Assembly: GCF_001653955.1 (NCBI RefSeq) | Contig: NZ_CP013022.1 | Location: 310,001 to 374,000, forward strand | Length of the DNA stretch: 64,000 nt | Source of the DNA: Francisella persica ATCC VR-331 | Lineage (GTDB): Bacteria; Pseudomonadota; Gammaproteobacteria; Francisellales; Francisellaceae | Direction of reading: 5' to 3' | Shown here: positions 17,433-28,983 of the stretch, in pieces | Layout of the letters: each line of letters starts with the position of its first letter | Position numbering within the stretch: position 1 is the stretch's first letter | Position numbers and translations under genes: made by a program | The notes under the pieces: model-generated | Database searches by the model: none | What the model was told of the DNA's origin: nothing | Seen by the model: only the letters and a program-made list of their open reading frames with translations

Positions 17433-19586
17433 TTATGCTAAGTCAATAGGATCAATATCAAAGTACATTTTTACTGAACTTGATATATTTATAGCAAATT
17501 TATTATTAAGCCAATTAACTATAGAATTAATTTCCTTACGCGTCTTTGCTGTTAGCAATAAGCTATATCTGTAGACATTATTACGTTTAAGGTGTAATGC
17601 TGGTAAAGGCTTAGAGACTTGGATATTTACACCGCTAGATATGTTTGAATATATATCATTTAGCAACGCTAGAATTTGCTCTTGTTTTTTTGATTCTGCA
17701 ATTATTTGAGCTTGATATGCATAAGGCGGATAACCAGCATATTCCCTTTGCTGTAAAAGATAATTTAGAAACTCTAAATAATCGCTATTTACTAACAATT
17801 GAAGTAGCTTATTTTCTGGTTGATAAGTTTGTAATATTATTGTTCCTGGTTTATCTGCCCTACCTGCTCTACCAGCAACCTGTACAATCAGCTGTGCTGT
17901 TCTTTCAATAGCATTAAAATCACTACTATATAAACCAACATCAATATTTATTAAGCCAACTAAGGTAATATTCTCAAAATGATGCCCTTTTGCAATCATT
18001 TGTGTACCAACAATAATATCAACTTGATTTTCATTTATCATCTGGTTAATAGCATGTAAATCAGTTATAGTTTTGATATTTGTACGATCAAAACGTATAA
18101 CTCTATTGTAAGGAAATTTTGCTTCTATTAGAGCTTGGATTTTTTCAGTCCCACAACCATAAGGAAATAACTCTTGTGCTCCACAGCTAGGGCATACTGT
18201 AACCAAGGGCTTACGCGAACCACAAAAATGACACTCTAAATACTGATATGGCTGCGTGTGTAGAGTGTAAGGTTTATCACATTTTTTGCATTCAACAACC
18301 TCACCACAACTTTTACATACTAATGCTTTAGCAAAACCTAGTTTATTGATAAAAACCAGTGATTGCTGATGAGATTGAATATTTTTTTGTAAAAGACTAA
18401 AGAGCTGACTACTAATGCCATTATCAACGATAGTTGATTTTAAATCCAAAAGTTTAATTTGATTTTTATGCGAGTTTAATGCTCTTTGTGTTAGTTTAAG
18501 CAGTCGATATTTACCAGTAATACAATTGTGATAGCTTTGTAGCGATGGTGTTGCACTTCCTAATATTACCGGTATATCAAGCTGTCTAGCTCTAAATATC
18601 ACGACATCTCGAGCATTATAGCGGATAGTAGTAGTTTGCTGCTTAAATGAGCTATCATGTTCTTCATCAACTATAATTATTCCAAGATTATCAAAATCAG
18701 CTAGAACACCACTACGTGTCGCAATTACAATATCAGCTTTGCCTTGCTTTATCTTTAGCCAATTAGTTAAACTTGCTTTATCACTTAATTTAGAATGTAG
18801 CGCAACAACATTTTTATCTACAAATCTATTTTCAAATCTCTTGATTGTTTGTGGAGTAAGATTTATCTCCGGAACCAAAATCAACACCTGCTGAGACTTA
18901 GATAAAAATTCAGCTATTGTTTGTAAATATATTTCGGTTTTACCACTTCCAGTAATACCATATAACAACGATACATTAAAATTTGTATTAGCCAATATTT
19001 GCTCTAGAGCATATTGTTGTTCTTGGTTAAGAGTCTTAGCTTTATCAGCATTCAGGGTATTTACACTTTGCTTTAGCTTATAAGTTTTATTAAGAATATT
19101 TTTATCAAATAACTTATTAATAACATAGCTTGATGCTAACTGTTTTAGATCTTCTAATTTAATTAACTCTCGTGTAGCAACAGCATTTATTAAATCTTTC
19201 TGCTTTGCTGTTAGTTTATGTTGTTGTAGACTTACTCGATCGATATATACATATGTATCTTGTTGTGGCTTAAGCTGTTGTAGCTTTAGGAAGTCATTTG
19301 GTAGCGCTAAGCGTATTGCACTGTATATATCACAGCAGTAGTATTGCGCTAGCCATAATATTAATTTTTGTATTGGTATACTAATCGGTTTATCAAGAGT
19401 TCTTATAATAGCTTTAATCTTTTCAGGTTCATAATCAATCTTGATATCTTTTGCTATGATAAAACCAATCAGCTGACGCTTGCCTACTTGAACCAAGACC
19501 CGCTCAAATAGCTCTACATTTTGGCTATCAACAATATAGTCAAGCATATAACTAGGTGGTACTGGTAAAGCTACCTTAACAATCAT
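17433..19586 (-). CDS. priA: primosomal replication-restart helicase PriA
   Basis: PriA is a 3'-5' superfamily 2 helicase that reloads the replisome at stalled forks. The 717-residue product has Walker A (GITGSGKTEIYLQ, near residue 211), the DEEH box (IIVDEEHDSSFKQQ), a zinc-binding insert with four Cys pairs (CKSC, CKKC, CHFC, CPSC; about residues 430-475), and the late helicase motif QVAGRAGRADKPG. The ATG overlaps the stop of pnuC by 4 bp, so the two genes are probably cotranscribed. Length is normal (E. coli 732). Confidence 0.97.
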   Translation of the reverse strand: MIVKVALPVPPSYMLDYIVDSQNVELFERVLVQVGKRQLIGFIIAKDIKIDYEPEKIKAIIRTLDKPISIPIQKLILWLAQYYCCDIYSAIRLALPNDFLKLQQLKPQQDTYVYIDRVSLQQHKLTAKQKDLINAVATRELIKLEDLKQLASSYVINKLFDKNILNKTYKLKQSVNTLNADKAKTLNQEQQYALEQILANTNFNVSLLYGITGSGKTEIYLQTIAEFLSKSQQVLILVPEINLTPQTIKRFENRFVDKNVVALHSKLSDKASLTNWLKIKQGKADIVIATRSGVLADFDNLGIIIVDEEHDSSFKQQTTTIRYNARDVVIFRARQLDIPVILGSATPSLQSYHNCITGKYRLLKLTQRALNSHKNQIKLLDLKSTIVDNGISSQLFSLLQKNIQSHQQSLVFINKLGFAKALVCKSCGEVVECKKCDKPYTLHTQPYQYLECHFCGSRKPLVTVCPSCGAQELFPYGCGTEKIQALIEAKFPYNRVIRFDRTNIKTITDLHAINQMINENQVDIIVGTQMIAKGHHFENITLVGLINIDVGLYSSDFNAIERTAQLIVQVAGRAGRADKPGTIILQTYQPENKLLQLLVNSDYLEFLNYLLQQREYAGYPPYAYQAQIIAESKKQEQILALLNDIYSNISSGVNIQVSKPLPALHLKRNNVYRYSLLLTAKTRKEINSIVNWLNNKFAINISSSVKMYFDIDPIDLA

Positions 19587-20158
19587 TTGTTAGCTTCCAC
19601 TACCATAGTATTGATATACCAATAGTAAAAACCATAAACAGCGGTAATAAAAAATATGAAATTTTGCAGAACTTGACCATATAACTGTTGTTGGTACATC
19701 ACAACAACAAAATATAAATCAGAAATAATCCAAACTATCCAGTTCTCCATAAATTTCTCTATAGTCATAATAATTGCAGTAAAAGTAATCCCAGTGAGAA
19801 TACCGGTAGAAATAATATCCGCAGAAGCTGTAATATAGTTTAAACCAATACTAAATATACACAAAACAATCACATAGACTAAATAATGAAGGTAATCAGT
19901 AAACTTCATCCACTTGACAATTTTATGCTCGCCATCAACACCTTGAGTATGCCATTTATACCAACCATAACTGAAAAATATTACATATACTATCTGTAGC
20001 AATACTAGCGAATATGTACCTTTCATAGCAAATAAGAATAATAGTAACACAGCACCAACAATACCTAACGGCCACGACCAGACTTTTAATCTAGCCAAAT
20101 AGATTGTATATAAGACATTTATAATCAATGCCAAAAAATCAAGAATTTCAAATAACAT
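19583..20158 (-). CDS. pnuC: PnuC-family nicotinamide riboside/NMN transporter
   Basis: The 191-residue protein has about seven membrane helices and the PnuC motif ENWIVWIISDLYFVV (near residue 140), whose conserved Trp and Asn/Asp residues line the substrate site. PnuC takes up nicotinamide riboside for NAD synthesis by facilitated diffusion, trapped by a kinase. No nadR or other NAD gene is next to it. It precedes priA with a 4-bp overlap. Confidence 0.88.
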   Translation of the reverse strand: MLFEILDFLALIINVLYTIYLARLKVWSWPLGIVGAVLLLFLFAMKGTYSLVLLQIVYVIFFSYGWYKWHTQGVDGEHKIVKWMKFTDYLHYLVYVIVLCIFSIGLNYITASADIISTGILTGITFTAIIMTIEKFMENWIVWIISDLYFVVVMYQQQLYGQVLQNFIFFITAVYGFYYWYINTMVVEANK

Positions 20159-20167
20159 TAGTCAACC

Positions 20168-21367
20168 TTAAAGATTTTTAAAACACTCGTATAATTTTAT
20201 ATCAAGTTGTTTGTATAGCTGAGATTTTATAACATTAATTTTTCTAATAGAACTAGTTTTAAAATTAATTATAAGATTAAAAGCTAAATAAACTTTATGT
20301 AAGCTTATATCAAAAACATCACAGTTTAAGTAGCAAATATCTTAAGCTGAAATCCTAATTATATTGGCTGTTTCTAAAGCATATAGAATTCTTTTAATCT
20401 TATCATAATCTGCTACTGAAGTTTTTTGATATAAATCATTAATACTCATACCATTTTGAGCTCTTTTTGCGCATGATACAACTCTTTAAGCATATTAACA
20501 CTTATACTAAGATCATCTCTTTTAAGTTCTTTTTAAAAATCTAAAGTTACCTTCATATACCGCATTGCACGGATTATCACCACACTCAAAAGTGTAATTT
20601 GCCAAGTAATAAAAACCCAAAGAATAGATATTGGTATTAATGGTAATGATCCATAGATCACAGAATATGTAGGTACATAAAACATATATAAGGCAAAAAT
20701 CTTCTTAGTAAGAGTAAAGACAATTGCTACTAAAAATGCTGCTAATAAGGCAATTTTTGAACTTATTGTTGTATTAGGTAATATCTTGTAAACAACAAAA
20801 AAAACCTACTGTTTAAAAAATAAGTGATAAGCCATTCAAAAGATATTGCTCCATATCAATGTCTTTAACAAACCACGCCATAGTATATAAGATAAGTACT
20901 CGAAATAAATACAAACCCCATCAATAGTGGTCACATTGTCATTAATGCCCAGTATACTAATAGACTTTGAAGCATTGGACGCTGCCTATTTGCATAAAAA
21001 GATTCTATTTAAAGTAATTTCTAATCTTTTTATCATCAAAAAGATCACCATAAGTAAGACCTATAACTGATGTAATAGTAAGGAAGTCATTTTATGAGAA
21101 ATCCTAGTAATATACTGCTGAACAGCTGTTACTGTTTCTGGAAGCATATTTTCAAAAAGAAAATTTTGCAGACTCTCAGAAAGAGAACTAAAAGCATCTA
21201 AAATATTTATTATAATGAAAAAAGCTGGTACGATAGCAAACAAACTCGTAAGAGTTATTGAGGCAGCTACTGTTGGACAGTCTTTATGGAGATATTTTTT
21301 AAAGACCCAGATCCAATGTTTTTTTAAATATTAGCAAATATTTTTTGTACAATCTAATATCAAACAT
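20168..21367 (-). pseudogene. YihY/BrkB-family inner-membrane protein, decayed
   Basis: On the minus strand, frames spanning 21367 to 20168 read KKHWIWVFKKYLHKDCP, VAASITLTSLFAIVPAFF and PETVTAVQQYITRISHKM, the N-terminal part of a YihY/BrkB membrane protein (formerly called ribonuclease BN). Hydrophobic fragments follow, then a helical C-terminal piece (KRDDLSISVNMLKELYHAQ and INDLYQKTSVADYDKIKRIL) typical of the longer members. There are multiple stops and shifts. The N-terminal frame lacks an in-frame ATG, and a one-base change in the A-run near 21325 would link it to the ATG at 21367. Clearly non-functional. Confidence 0.72.
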
Positions 21368-21380
21368 AGATATAATTATA

Positions 21381-21971
21381 ATGAAAAACATACTAATAAT
21401 ATACTACAGCCAAGGTGGAAGTACAAAGAAAATGGCGCATACTATAGCCCTTGGAGTTGAGGCCACAGGAGCAATAGCAACTATCCGCACTGTACCAAAT
21501 GTTTCTGCAAAAACCGAACAGCTTGAGCCTTTAATTCCAGATGATGGTGACCTCTATGCAACAAAAGAAAATTTAGCTAATTGTGATGGTCTAATAGTTG
21601 GAAGTCCTGCGTATTTTGGTAATATGGCATCGCCACTTAAGTACTTTCTAGAAATACACAGTGATCTATGGTTTAAGGGTAGTCTAATCGGCAAACCAGT
21701 AGGTTTTTTCACCACCGCATCAGGAATGCATGCAGGTCATGAGAGCACTTTATTATCAATGATGATCCCTTTTATTCATCATGGTTGCTTGATAGTTGGT
21801 GTACCGTATAGTGAACAAGCCTTAGAACATACTCGTACAGGCGGTACTCCATATGGAGCTTCACACTTAAATACATTCTCACCCAATAAGACCATGTCTG
21901 ATGATGAGATAAAGATATGCAAAACACTAGGCAAACGAGTTGCTGAAATCGCCAATAAATTATACTGCTAG
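21381..21971 (+). CDS. wrbA: WrbA-type NAD(P)H:quinone oxidoreductase (flavodoxin-like)
   Basis: The protein begins MKNILIIYYSQGGSTKKMA, the FMN phosphate-binding loop of the flavodoxin fold. It contains LIVGSPAYFGNMASPLKYFL and FTTASGMHAGHESTLLSM, the typical WrbA motifs. WrbA reduces quinones by two electrons and protects against oxidative stress. I choose the ATG at 21381: the frame extends upstream to a TTG at 21345, but the flavodoxin strand begins at this Met. The gene product is 196 residues. A slyB-like gene follows after 10 bp, so both may be on one message. Confidence 0.93.
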   Translation: MKNILIIYYSQGGSTKKMAHTIALGVEATGAIATIRTVPNVSAKTEQLEPLIPDDGDLYATKENLANCDGLIVGSPAYFGNMASPLKYFLEIHSDLWFKGSLIGKPVGFFTTASGMHAGHESTLLSMMIPFIHHGCLIVGVPYSEQALEHTRTGGTPYGASHLNTFSPNKTMSDDEIKICKTLGKRVAEIANKLYC

Positions 21972-21981
21972 GAGAACATAA

Positions 21982-22446
21982 ATGAGAAAATTTATCTGGA
22001 TTTGTCTTTTATCATCATGCTTTTTGTTGACAAATTGCTCTAGTTCTGCGCCAAGCTATTCAGCTAATTCTGTAGGTCAAGTATCTCAAGTTGAGCATGG
22101 TCAAATTATTGATATCCAACAAATCAATATCAAAGGCTTTGATAATATCGGTGTAAGAATTGGTGGCTTAGCTGGTGGTATTGGTGGAGCTTTAGCAGGA
22201 AGTGGCAATGTCTTTACAAGTGTCGCAGCTTCAATAGGTGGTGCGATAGTAGGAGGAATTGCTGGTGGGGTAACAGAAGATGCTATAACATCGTCAAAAG
22301 GCTATCAGTTTACAATAAAACTTGATAGCGGAAGAACCATAGCAGTACTCCAAGAAGATAAGCATGATCTTAATATTGGTGATCAAGCGACTATATATAT
22401 GTCTGGAAATAATACTCGAATAGTGCCTGCAAGAACTCAAGCATAA
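21982..22446 (+). CDS. slyB: SlyB-like outer-membrane lipoprotein with glycine zipper
   Basis: The 154-residue product has a lipoprotein signal (LLTNCSSSAP, lipobox Cys near residue 19), then a SlyB-type domain starting VGQVSQVEHGQI. Two glycine-zipper segments follow (about residues 59-73, VRIGGLAGGIGGALAG, and 83-98). The C-terminal beta part is DSGRTIAVLQEDKHDLNIGD. The family lies in the outer membrane, and in enterobacteria it responds to PhoPQ and envelope stress. An AGGAG ribosome site precedes the ATG. Confidence 0.9.
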   Translation: MRKFIWICLLSSCFLLTNCSSSAPSYSANSVGQVSQVEHGQIIDIQQINIKGFDNIGVRIGGLAGGIGGALAGSGNVFTSVAASIGGAIVGGIAGGVTEDAITSSKGYQFTIKLDSGRTIAVLQEDKHDLNIGDQATIYMSGNNTRIVPARTQA

Positions 22447-22568
22447 AAATTTAAAATAAGTAAAATTTGTTTTCATAATTAATTATTGTTTAGCATATAA
22501 ACGTGCTATTCTCGAAAAGCTATCAATACTCCTAATGCTTAGTTGTTAAAAAATAGGAATTTAGTTAA

Positions 22569-23785
22569 ATGTATAAGACAAGAATACTACATTTAGTATT
22601 TGGTTTATTTGCGCTTTATTTAAAGCCCTTGAATACTTTGTAAGGTCTTCAAACATACGTCTCTTACTCGATGATTTTATGAAAGAATCTTATAACCTTA
22701 GTATTGCCTCAACAGTATTGTTTAGCTCATCTTTTTTATTGGAGCTATATAGTTTTACAAATACCAGCTGGTATAATAGTTGATAAATTTGATGTCAAAA
22801 AGATAATCAGAAGTTAGCAGCGCTATATTTTCTGTAGTTATGCTTATTGCAACTATAGCTCAGTCTAAACCTATTCTGCTAATATATAGAAATTATAGCA
22901 GGATTTGGTGGTGTTTTTGCTATTCTATGCGCGATCAAATAAATAGCTATTTGGTTAACAAATAGATTACTTCCAGCATTTACAGGTCTCGCTCAGTTTG
23001 TATTATATAATTGGTGCGACACTTTCTGCTGCTCCTTTAGTTTTTTGTCTAAATATCTTAGTATCTCACAAATTATGGCTTTGATTTTTATGATCTCTTT
23101 TATACTATTTATTTGTTTAGTATTTTTGTTATCAAAACTCACCCTTATTATAAGAAAAATAAACATAACAGTAAAACAAAGCCAAACATTAAAAGATATT
23201 TTAGCGGTATTTTAAAACAAACAAATTTGGTTCAATGGTTTATTCTGTTTTACGATATATGGTACTACTGTGCTACTTGCAGATTTATGGAGTATAAGGT
23301 ATCTGACTTTATATGGTTTTACCTAAAGTCAAGCAGGATTTTGTACTTCACTAATCTTTACCTATTTATGTATCTTTAGTCCAATTTATGGAGTGATAGC
23401 ATCTACAGTAAACAGCAAGAAAAGATTTCTTTTAATTTCACCCATATTCGGTTTTTCATCGTAACTTACTTGTTATTCTTTAATCAAAACATTATTATTG
23501 CATATATCCTCTGCGTTTTATTTGGTGGTGTTCATGGCTGTTACATGTACTTATTCTGAGCTAAGAAACACGATATCAGCAAAACAAATAGCTACTGGAT
23601 TAGCAGTTGTAAATATGTTTTTACCATTAAGTGGTGGAATATTACAGCCGATTACTCTTGGAGAGATGATCTCCTATCTCAAAGAAACACATCAAGTACT
23701 CTATGCTTTCCAAACAACATTGGTAATCATTCCTATTTTGATGCTTTTCTTCTTTTATAATTGCTATATTTATCAAAGATTCTAA
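22569..23785 (+). pseudogene. MFS transporter, decayed
   Basis: Starting at the ATG at 22569, consecutive fragments in different frames give the elements of a 12-helix MFS protein: MYKTRILHLVFGLFALY, LDDFMKESYNLSIASTVLFSS, TNLVQWFILFYDIWYY, and a last intact stretch at 23498-23785 (AVTCTYSELRNTISAKQIATG then SGGILQPITLGEMISYL). Stops and shifts occur throughout. It is a different paralogue from the one at 1999-3164. Substrate unknown. Confidence 0.78.
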
Positions 23786-23866
23786 TAGCTAAACTATATA
23801 CTACTTTACTCCGGCTTTTTTTTACTCTATCATTTGTTGTACAAAAATTTCAATACAATATGAATT

Positions 23867-24784
23867 ATGAAAAAATATATACTAGTAGCTTTAGCAACTG
23901 TTGTGATTGTAGCTTTAGTAGCTATAAATCTTTTAGCTGAAAGTGATAAGCCACAAACAACAAAAGGTAGACATGACATATCAGTTGTCGCTGCTGAAAA
24001 TCAGTATGGTAGTATCGCTAAGCTTATTGGCGGTAGTAATGTTAAAGTTACTAACATAATCAATAATGCCGATGGTGATCCACATACTTTTATCTCTTCT
24101 GTAAAAAATGCTAAGCTTTTAGCTGAAGCAGATGTAATTATCTATAACGGTGCTGATTATGACTCATGGATTACACCAATACTCAAAAGTAATAAAGATG
24201 CTGAAATCATTAAGGTACAAGACCTGATAAACTATAAACAAACTTCAAAATTTGGAATTAATCCACACCTTTGGTATGATCCTGATACATTCCCAGCTTT
24301 AGCAGCTAAACTGAAAGATATTTTTTCTAAGCAAGATTCCGTCGATAGTAGCTTATTTGAAAAAAATCTTGAAAACTTTAACCATAAGTATCAAAAGGTT
24401 TATGATCTAGTCAAACAAATAAAGCAGTCGAGCTCTGGGACACTTGTAACCGCTACAGAGCCATTATTTGGTTATATGGCTAATACCTTAGGATTAAATA
24501 TGAAAGGTCTTGCATTCCAGTGGGTGATAATGAATAACTCTGAGCCTAGTCCTAAAATGATGATTGATTATCAAAAACTCTTTAATGATAAGCAAGTCAA
24601 AGTACTTTTCTATAACAAGCAAGTCACAGATAATGTTACAAATAATGTATTAGAACTTGCTAATAAAAATAATATACCAGTAGTCGGCATTACTGAGACT
24701 ATGCCTACAAATGATGATGCTATCAGCTGGATGATCAAAACATTACAGGCAACTGCTTCAGCATTGGATAAAGTACAAAAATAA
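23867..24784 (+). CDS. metal-binding lipoprotein-like periplasmic protein of an ABC importer (ZnuA/PsaA family)
   Basis: The 305-residue product has a signal/anchor segment (residues 4-23), no lipobox Cys, and then a cluster-9 substrate-binding fold. Metal ligands can be placed: His in DGDPHTF, His in NPHLWYD, and Glu in TATEPLFGYM, where ZnuA has His (TAHDAFGYF) and PsaA has Glu (TSEGAFKYF). The His-rich loop of ZnuA is absent. The ligand set is therefore closer to manganese or iron binders than to zinc binders. The ATPase gene begins 1 bp after the stop and the permease follows, forming a complete ABC importer operon. Zinc specificity should not be assumed. Confidence 0.88.
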   Translation: MKKYILVALATVVIVALVAINLLAESDKPQTTKGRHDISVVAAENQYGSIAKLIGGSNVKVTNIINNADGDPHTFISSVKNAKLLAEADVIIYNGADYDSWITPILKSNKDAEIIKVQDLINYKQTSKFGINPHLWYDPDTFPALAAKLKDIFSKQDSVDSSLFEKNLENFNHKYQKVYDLVKQIKQSSSGTLVTATEPLFGYMANTLGLNMKGLAFQWVIMNNSEPSPKMMIDYQKLFNDKQVKVLFYNKQVTDNVTNNVLELANKNNIPVVGITETMPTNDDAISWMIKTLQATASALDKVQK

Positions 24785-24785
24785 A

Positions 24786-25463
24786 ATGATTAAATGCTCT
24801 AACCTTGTAATTGGCTATAATACGCCAATTACATCTACGCTAAACCTAGAGATTCCAACAAATTCATGGGTTGGTATCGTTGGCAAGAATGGTGTTGGTA
24901 AATCAACATTTTTCAAGACATTATTAGGTAAAATACCAACTATCTCTGGTTCAATAACTATTAATAATAACAAAATAGATGTCAATACTATTAGTTATAT
25001 TCCGCAAGAGCGAGAAATAAACTTTGAAGAAAAAACTTCAGGCTATACGCTTGTTAAATATAGTTATAAACCGAAGGCATGGGGGCTACCATTATTTAGT
25101 AAAAGATTTAAAGAAAAGCTAGAATATCTTATAACATTAACACAAACCCAAGACTACATTCATAAACCATTCAAAAACCTCTCAGGTGGGCAAAAAAAAC
25201 GCGTCTATTTAGTGCAAGCGTTGATTAATGAGCCAAAAATTCTTCTTTTAGATGAACCATTATCAGACCTTGATCCAGATGCAAAGCAAAGATTCTTAGC
25301 TTGCTTGAAAGAAATCCATAAAAAAGAAAATATCACTTTATTAATAATATCACACGATATGAAAGAGATTAGCACTCAACTAGATGCCTTTATCCATTTT
25401 AAGGATGGCCAATGCCATTATTGTAATGAGCTACCTTGTTTACAGGATGATATTTGTGTTTAA
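24786..25463 (+). CDS. metal ABC importer ATPase (ZnuC/MntB type)
   Basis: The 225-residue ATPase has Walker A GKNGVGKSTFFK (near residue 33), the signature LSGGQKKRVYL (near 137), Walker B ILLLDEPLSDLD (near 157) and the switch His in LLIISHDM. It ends with a Cys/His-rich tail (residues about 213-225, HYCNELPCLQDDIC), which is unusual and might bind metal. It lies directly after the binding-protein gene and overlaps the permease start by 17 bp if the ATG at 25447 is used. It energises import for the neighbouring permease. Confidence 0.93.
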   Translation: MIKCSNLVIGYNTPITSTLNLEIPTNSWVGIVGKNGVGKSTFFKTLLGKIPTISGSITINNNKIDVNTISYIPQEREINFEEKTSGYTLVKYSYKPKAWGLPLFSKRFKEKLEYLITLTQTQDYIHKPFKNLSGGQKKRVYLVQALINEPKILLLDEPLSDLDPDAKQRFLACLKEIHKKENITLLIISHDMKEISTQLDAFIHFKDGQCHYCNELPCLQDDICV

Positions 25464-26244
25464 TTATACTTTTATGCTCTACGCGTTCATATCTGGAACA
25501 ATAATAGCGATTATCTGTGGCATTATTAGCTTTTTTGTTATAATTAGAAGATTATCATTTGCCTCACATGCTTTAGGGCATATTAGTCTAACAGGAGCAT
25601 CTGGTGCCGTGCTACTTAATCTATCAGCAATGACTGGACAACTTGTGATAAATCTTGTCGCTGGGTTACTTATGGGTGCTTTTGGTGATAAGATTAAGAA
25701 AAATGATATTGCTATCGGTATTGTACTAACTTTTTTCTTAGGTTTAGGGACTTACTTTCTATTCTTATACCAAAGTGGTTATTCTGGTTCTGTAATGTCT
25801 ATTCTTGTTGGAGATATACTCACAGTTAATCTTGAGCAAATATACATTATTTTAGGTTTAGCAATATTTACAATAACATTACTGATAATAATTACTCGAC
25901 CATTATTCATATCATCGATAGATCCGGTATTTGCCGAGTCAAAAAAAGTACCAAACAAGCTTTTATCTATCTTACTTTTTATATGTATTGCAATAACTGT
26001 ATCTATGGCTTGCCAAGTTGTCGGTATATTACTAGTATTTTCACTTTTAATCGGACCTGCTGCTATTGCAACTCAATGGGTTGATGGTTTCTATAAGCCT
26101 ATTGCTCTAAGCACTTTGATTTCAGTTTTGACAGTGTGGTCAAGTATAGTAGCTGCGTATTACATTGATGTGCCAATTAACTTTTTTATTACAACTACTA
26201 TCTGTATCTTATACCTAATAAGTATACTAAAAAACAAGTTTTAG
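25447..26244 (+). CDS. metal ABC importer membrane permease (ZnuB/MntC type)
   Basis: The product has about eight membrane helices and the ABC-3 family pattern RRLSFASHALGHISLTGASGA (near residues 36-56) followed by hydrophobic helices to the end. I set the start at 25447 (MIFVFNYTF). An upstream in-frame ATG at 25384 would add 21 polar residues and overlap the ATPase gene by 80 bp, and an ATG at 25474 is also possible. It completes the three-gene metal importer with 23867-25463. Confidence 0.9.
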   Translation: MIFVFNYTFMLYAFISGTIIAIICGIISFFVIIRRLSFASHALGHISLTGASGAVLLNLSAMTGQLVINLVAGLLMGAFGDKIKKNDIAIGIVLTFFLGLGTYFLFLYQSGYSGSVMSILVGDILTVNLEQIYIILGLAIFTITLLIIITRPLFISSIDPVFAESKKVPNKLLSILLFICIAITVSMACQVVGILLVFSLLIGPAAIATQWVDGFYKPIALSTLISVLTVWSSIVAAYYIDVPINFFITTTICILYLISILKNKF

Positions 26245-26319
26245 TAATTTTCACTAATATATAATTACTTGATTATACCAAACTAGCTTTATATTTATAA
26301 TTACGCTAATTCTAAATAA

Positions 26320-26870
26320 TTACATTGAGTATAGTAGTGATGGTGGCTTTTGCGCATATCCAGAGATAGAGGCGCGCACATAAGACATGGGTAGGTAGAG
26401 ATGATTTTGCCTGTGCAGGCAATAACTAGGCTAGAAAAGGCTATCTTGGTTTTGCTATAAATATATATAGTAACGCAAAGGTAGGTAAATCTAAATAAGA
26501 AAATTTTACCCTTATGAATAAATCTCTTAGGCGAAAAATATGCTTTAATGACAAGACTTAGAACAGCATAGAATGCCGAGCAAATATAGCTGCAATAGGT
26601 TTTTGCTTTGGTAGCAAATTTAGATAAGACTAGGTCAAATTTCGAGCGTAAAGCGGTGATTGGCTTTCATAGTTTACTAGAATCTAATATAGCCAAAAGA
26701 ACAAAATATCGATACCAAAATACTCGTTCTACATGGTTATAATGATCCAATGGTACCACCAAGAGCAAATCAATAAATCTCAGTAAGAAATGGATAAGCA
26801 GATTGGCAGCTACATACTTTTCATAATATTTATAATTCTTTCACAAATCATAATATTAATTTAAGTTTAG
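26320..26870 (+). pseudogene. dienelactone hydrolase family protein, decayed
   Basis: Shifted plus-strand frames carry the family landmarks in the correct order: TWVGRDDFACA, ARKGYLGFAINIYSNAKVGKSK, NIAAIGFCFGSKF (nucleophile Cys elbow, near 26600), ILVLHGYNDPMVPP (catalytic Asp, near 26720-26760) and YHSFTN (catalytic His, near 26830). In-frame stops and at least three shifts separate them. The intact family hydrolyses small lactones or esters in the cytoplasm. Confidence 0.83.
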
Positions 26871-26978
26871 CAAGGTATTTAATAAACTCTTAAATAATAT
26901 AGTTTGAAAATTAGCTGAAGATTTTTTTAGAGATTTTTTTTGCGAGTAGCTATTACTAAGTTAATTTATAAACAAAAT

Positions 26979-27518
26979 TTATTTTAAAATACCAATATAC
27001 GGTAGTTCACGATATTTCTCATCGAAGTCTAAGCCATAGCCAACAATAAATTTGTCTTCTATTTCAAAGCAGACATAATCAAGCTTAACATCTCTTTCAA
27101 GTCTTGCTGGCTTAAACAATAAAGTCGCGAACTTTAGTGTTTTAGGATTATACTTACCGATACCTTGCATTAACCTATTATAGGTATGTCCTGTATCTAC
27201 TATATCTTCAATTATTATGATATTTTTATTTTTGATATACTCTTCTTTAAATGAAGTCTCTGTCAAAGTCAAAGTCACAGCACCAGAACTAGTAGTACCA
27301 GAACCATAGGAAGATGCTGTAATAAACTGCGTCCTTAGATCAATGCGTAGCTTTCTAACAAGATCGGCAAAAAACATAAAAGACCCTTTTAAAACGCACA
27401 CAAGCGTAACTTCTTGGCCTGAGTAGTCTTGATTAATCTGTTCTGCTAATTTAGTAACAGCTTGTTCAAGTTGTTGGCTTGTTATATAAACTTCGGTATT
27501 TTCTGCAGAATAAGTCAT
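26979..27518 (-). CDS. hpt: hypoxanthine phosphoribosyltransferase
   Basis: Hpt converts hypoxanthine (and often guanine) plus PRPP into IMP or GMP, which is purine salvage. The 179-residue protein shows [21 protein letters not shown] (PPi loop) and the PRPP-binding motif [13 protein letters not shown] (about residues 98-110). The purA stop is 3 bp upstream of its start, so purA and hpt form one operon that links IMP salvage to AMP synthesis. Confidence 0.95.
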   Translation of the reverse strand: MTYSAENTEVYITSQQLEQAVTKLAEQINQDYSGQEVTLVCVLKGSFMFFADLVRKLRIDLRTQFITASSYGSGTTSSGAVTLTLTETSFKEEYIKNKNIIIIEDIVDTGHTYNRLMQGIGKYNPKTLKFATLLFKPARLERDVKLDYVCFEIEDKFIVGYGLDFDEKYRELPYIGILK

Positions 27519-27521
27519 AAA

Positions 27522-28829
<1,308 letters not shown>

Positions 28830-28927
28830 TTAAAATTTTGATAATAAATATTAATATATTAGTAGCTAATTTGCTAGTCTAATATTGATTAATAAAAGCT
28901 TTTAAACTAAGAATTTATAGTTAAAAT

Positions 28928-28936
28928 TGCTATAAT
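28928..28936 (+). promoter_or_regulatory. extended -10 element upstream of purH
   Basis: TGCTATAAT at 28928-28936 is an extended -10 (TGnTATAAT) about 48 bp before the purH ATG. No good -35 hexamer lies at the right distance, as is common with extended -10 promoters. No PurR-type operator was recognised by eye. Confidence 0.5.
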
Positions 28937-28983
28937 GATTACATAAAATCTAATTTTAAATACATCAATAACAAGGAATAAAT

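Noticed and set aside
21345-21380. TTG start for wrbA, 12 codons upstream
   Set aside because: The flavodoxin fold begins at the Met at 21381, and the extra residues are not expected.
23834-23859. A promoter just upstream of the metal-binding protein gene
   Set aside because: The best -35 and -10 candidates are only 14 bp apart, too close for a sigma-70 promoter.
25384-25446. Upstream start for the metal permease
   Set aside because: It would overlap the ATPase gene by 80 bp and add residues not seen in the family.
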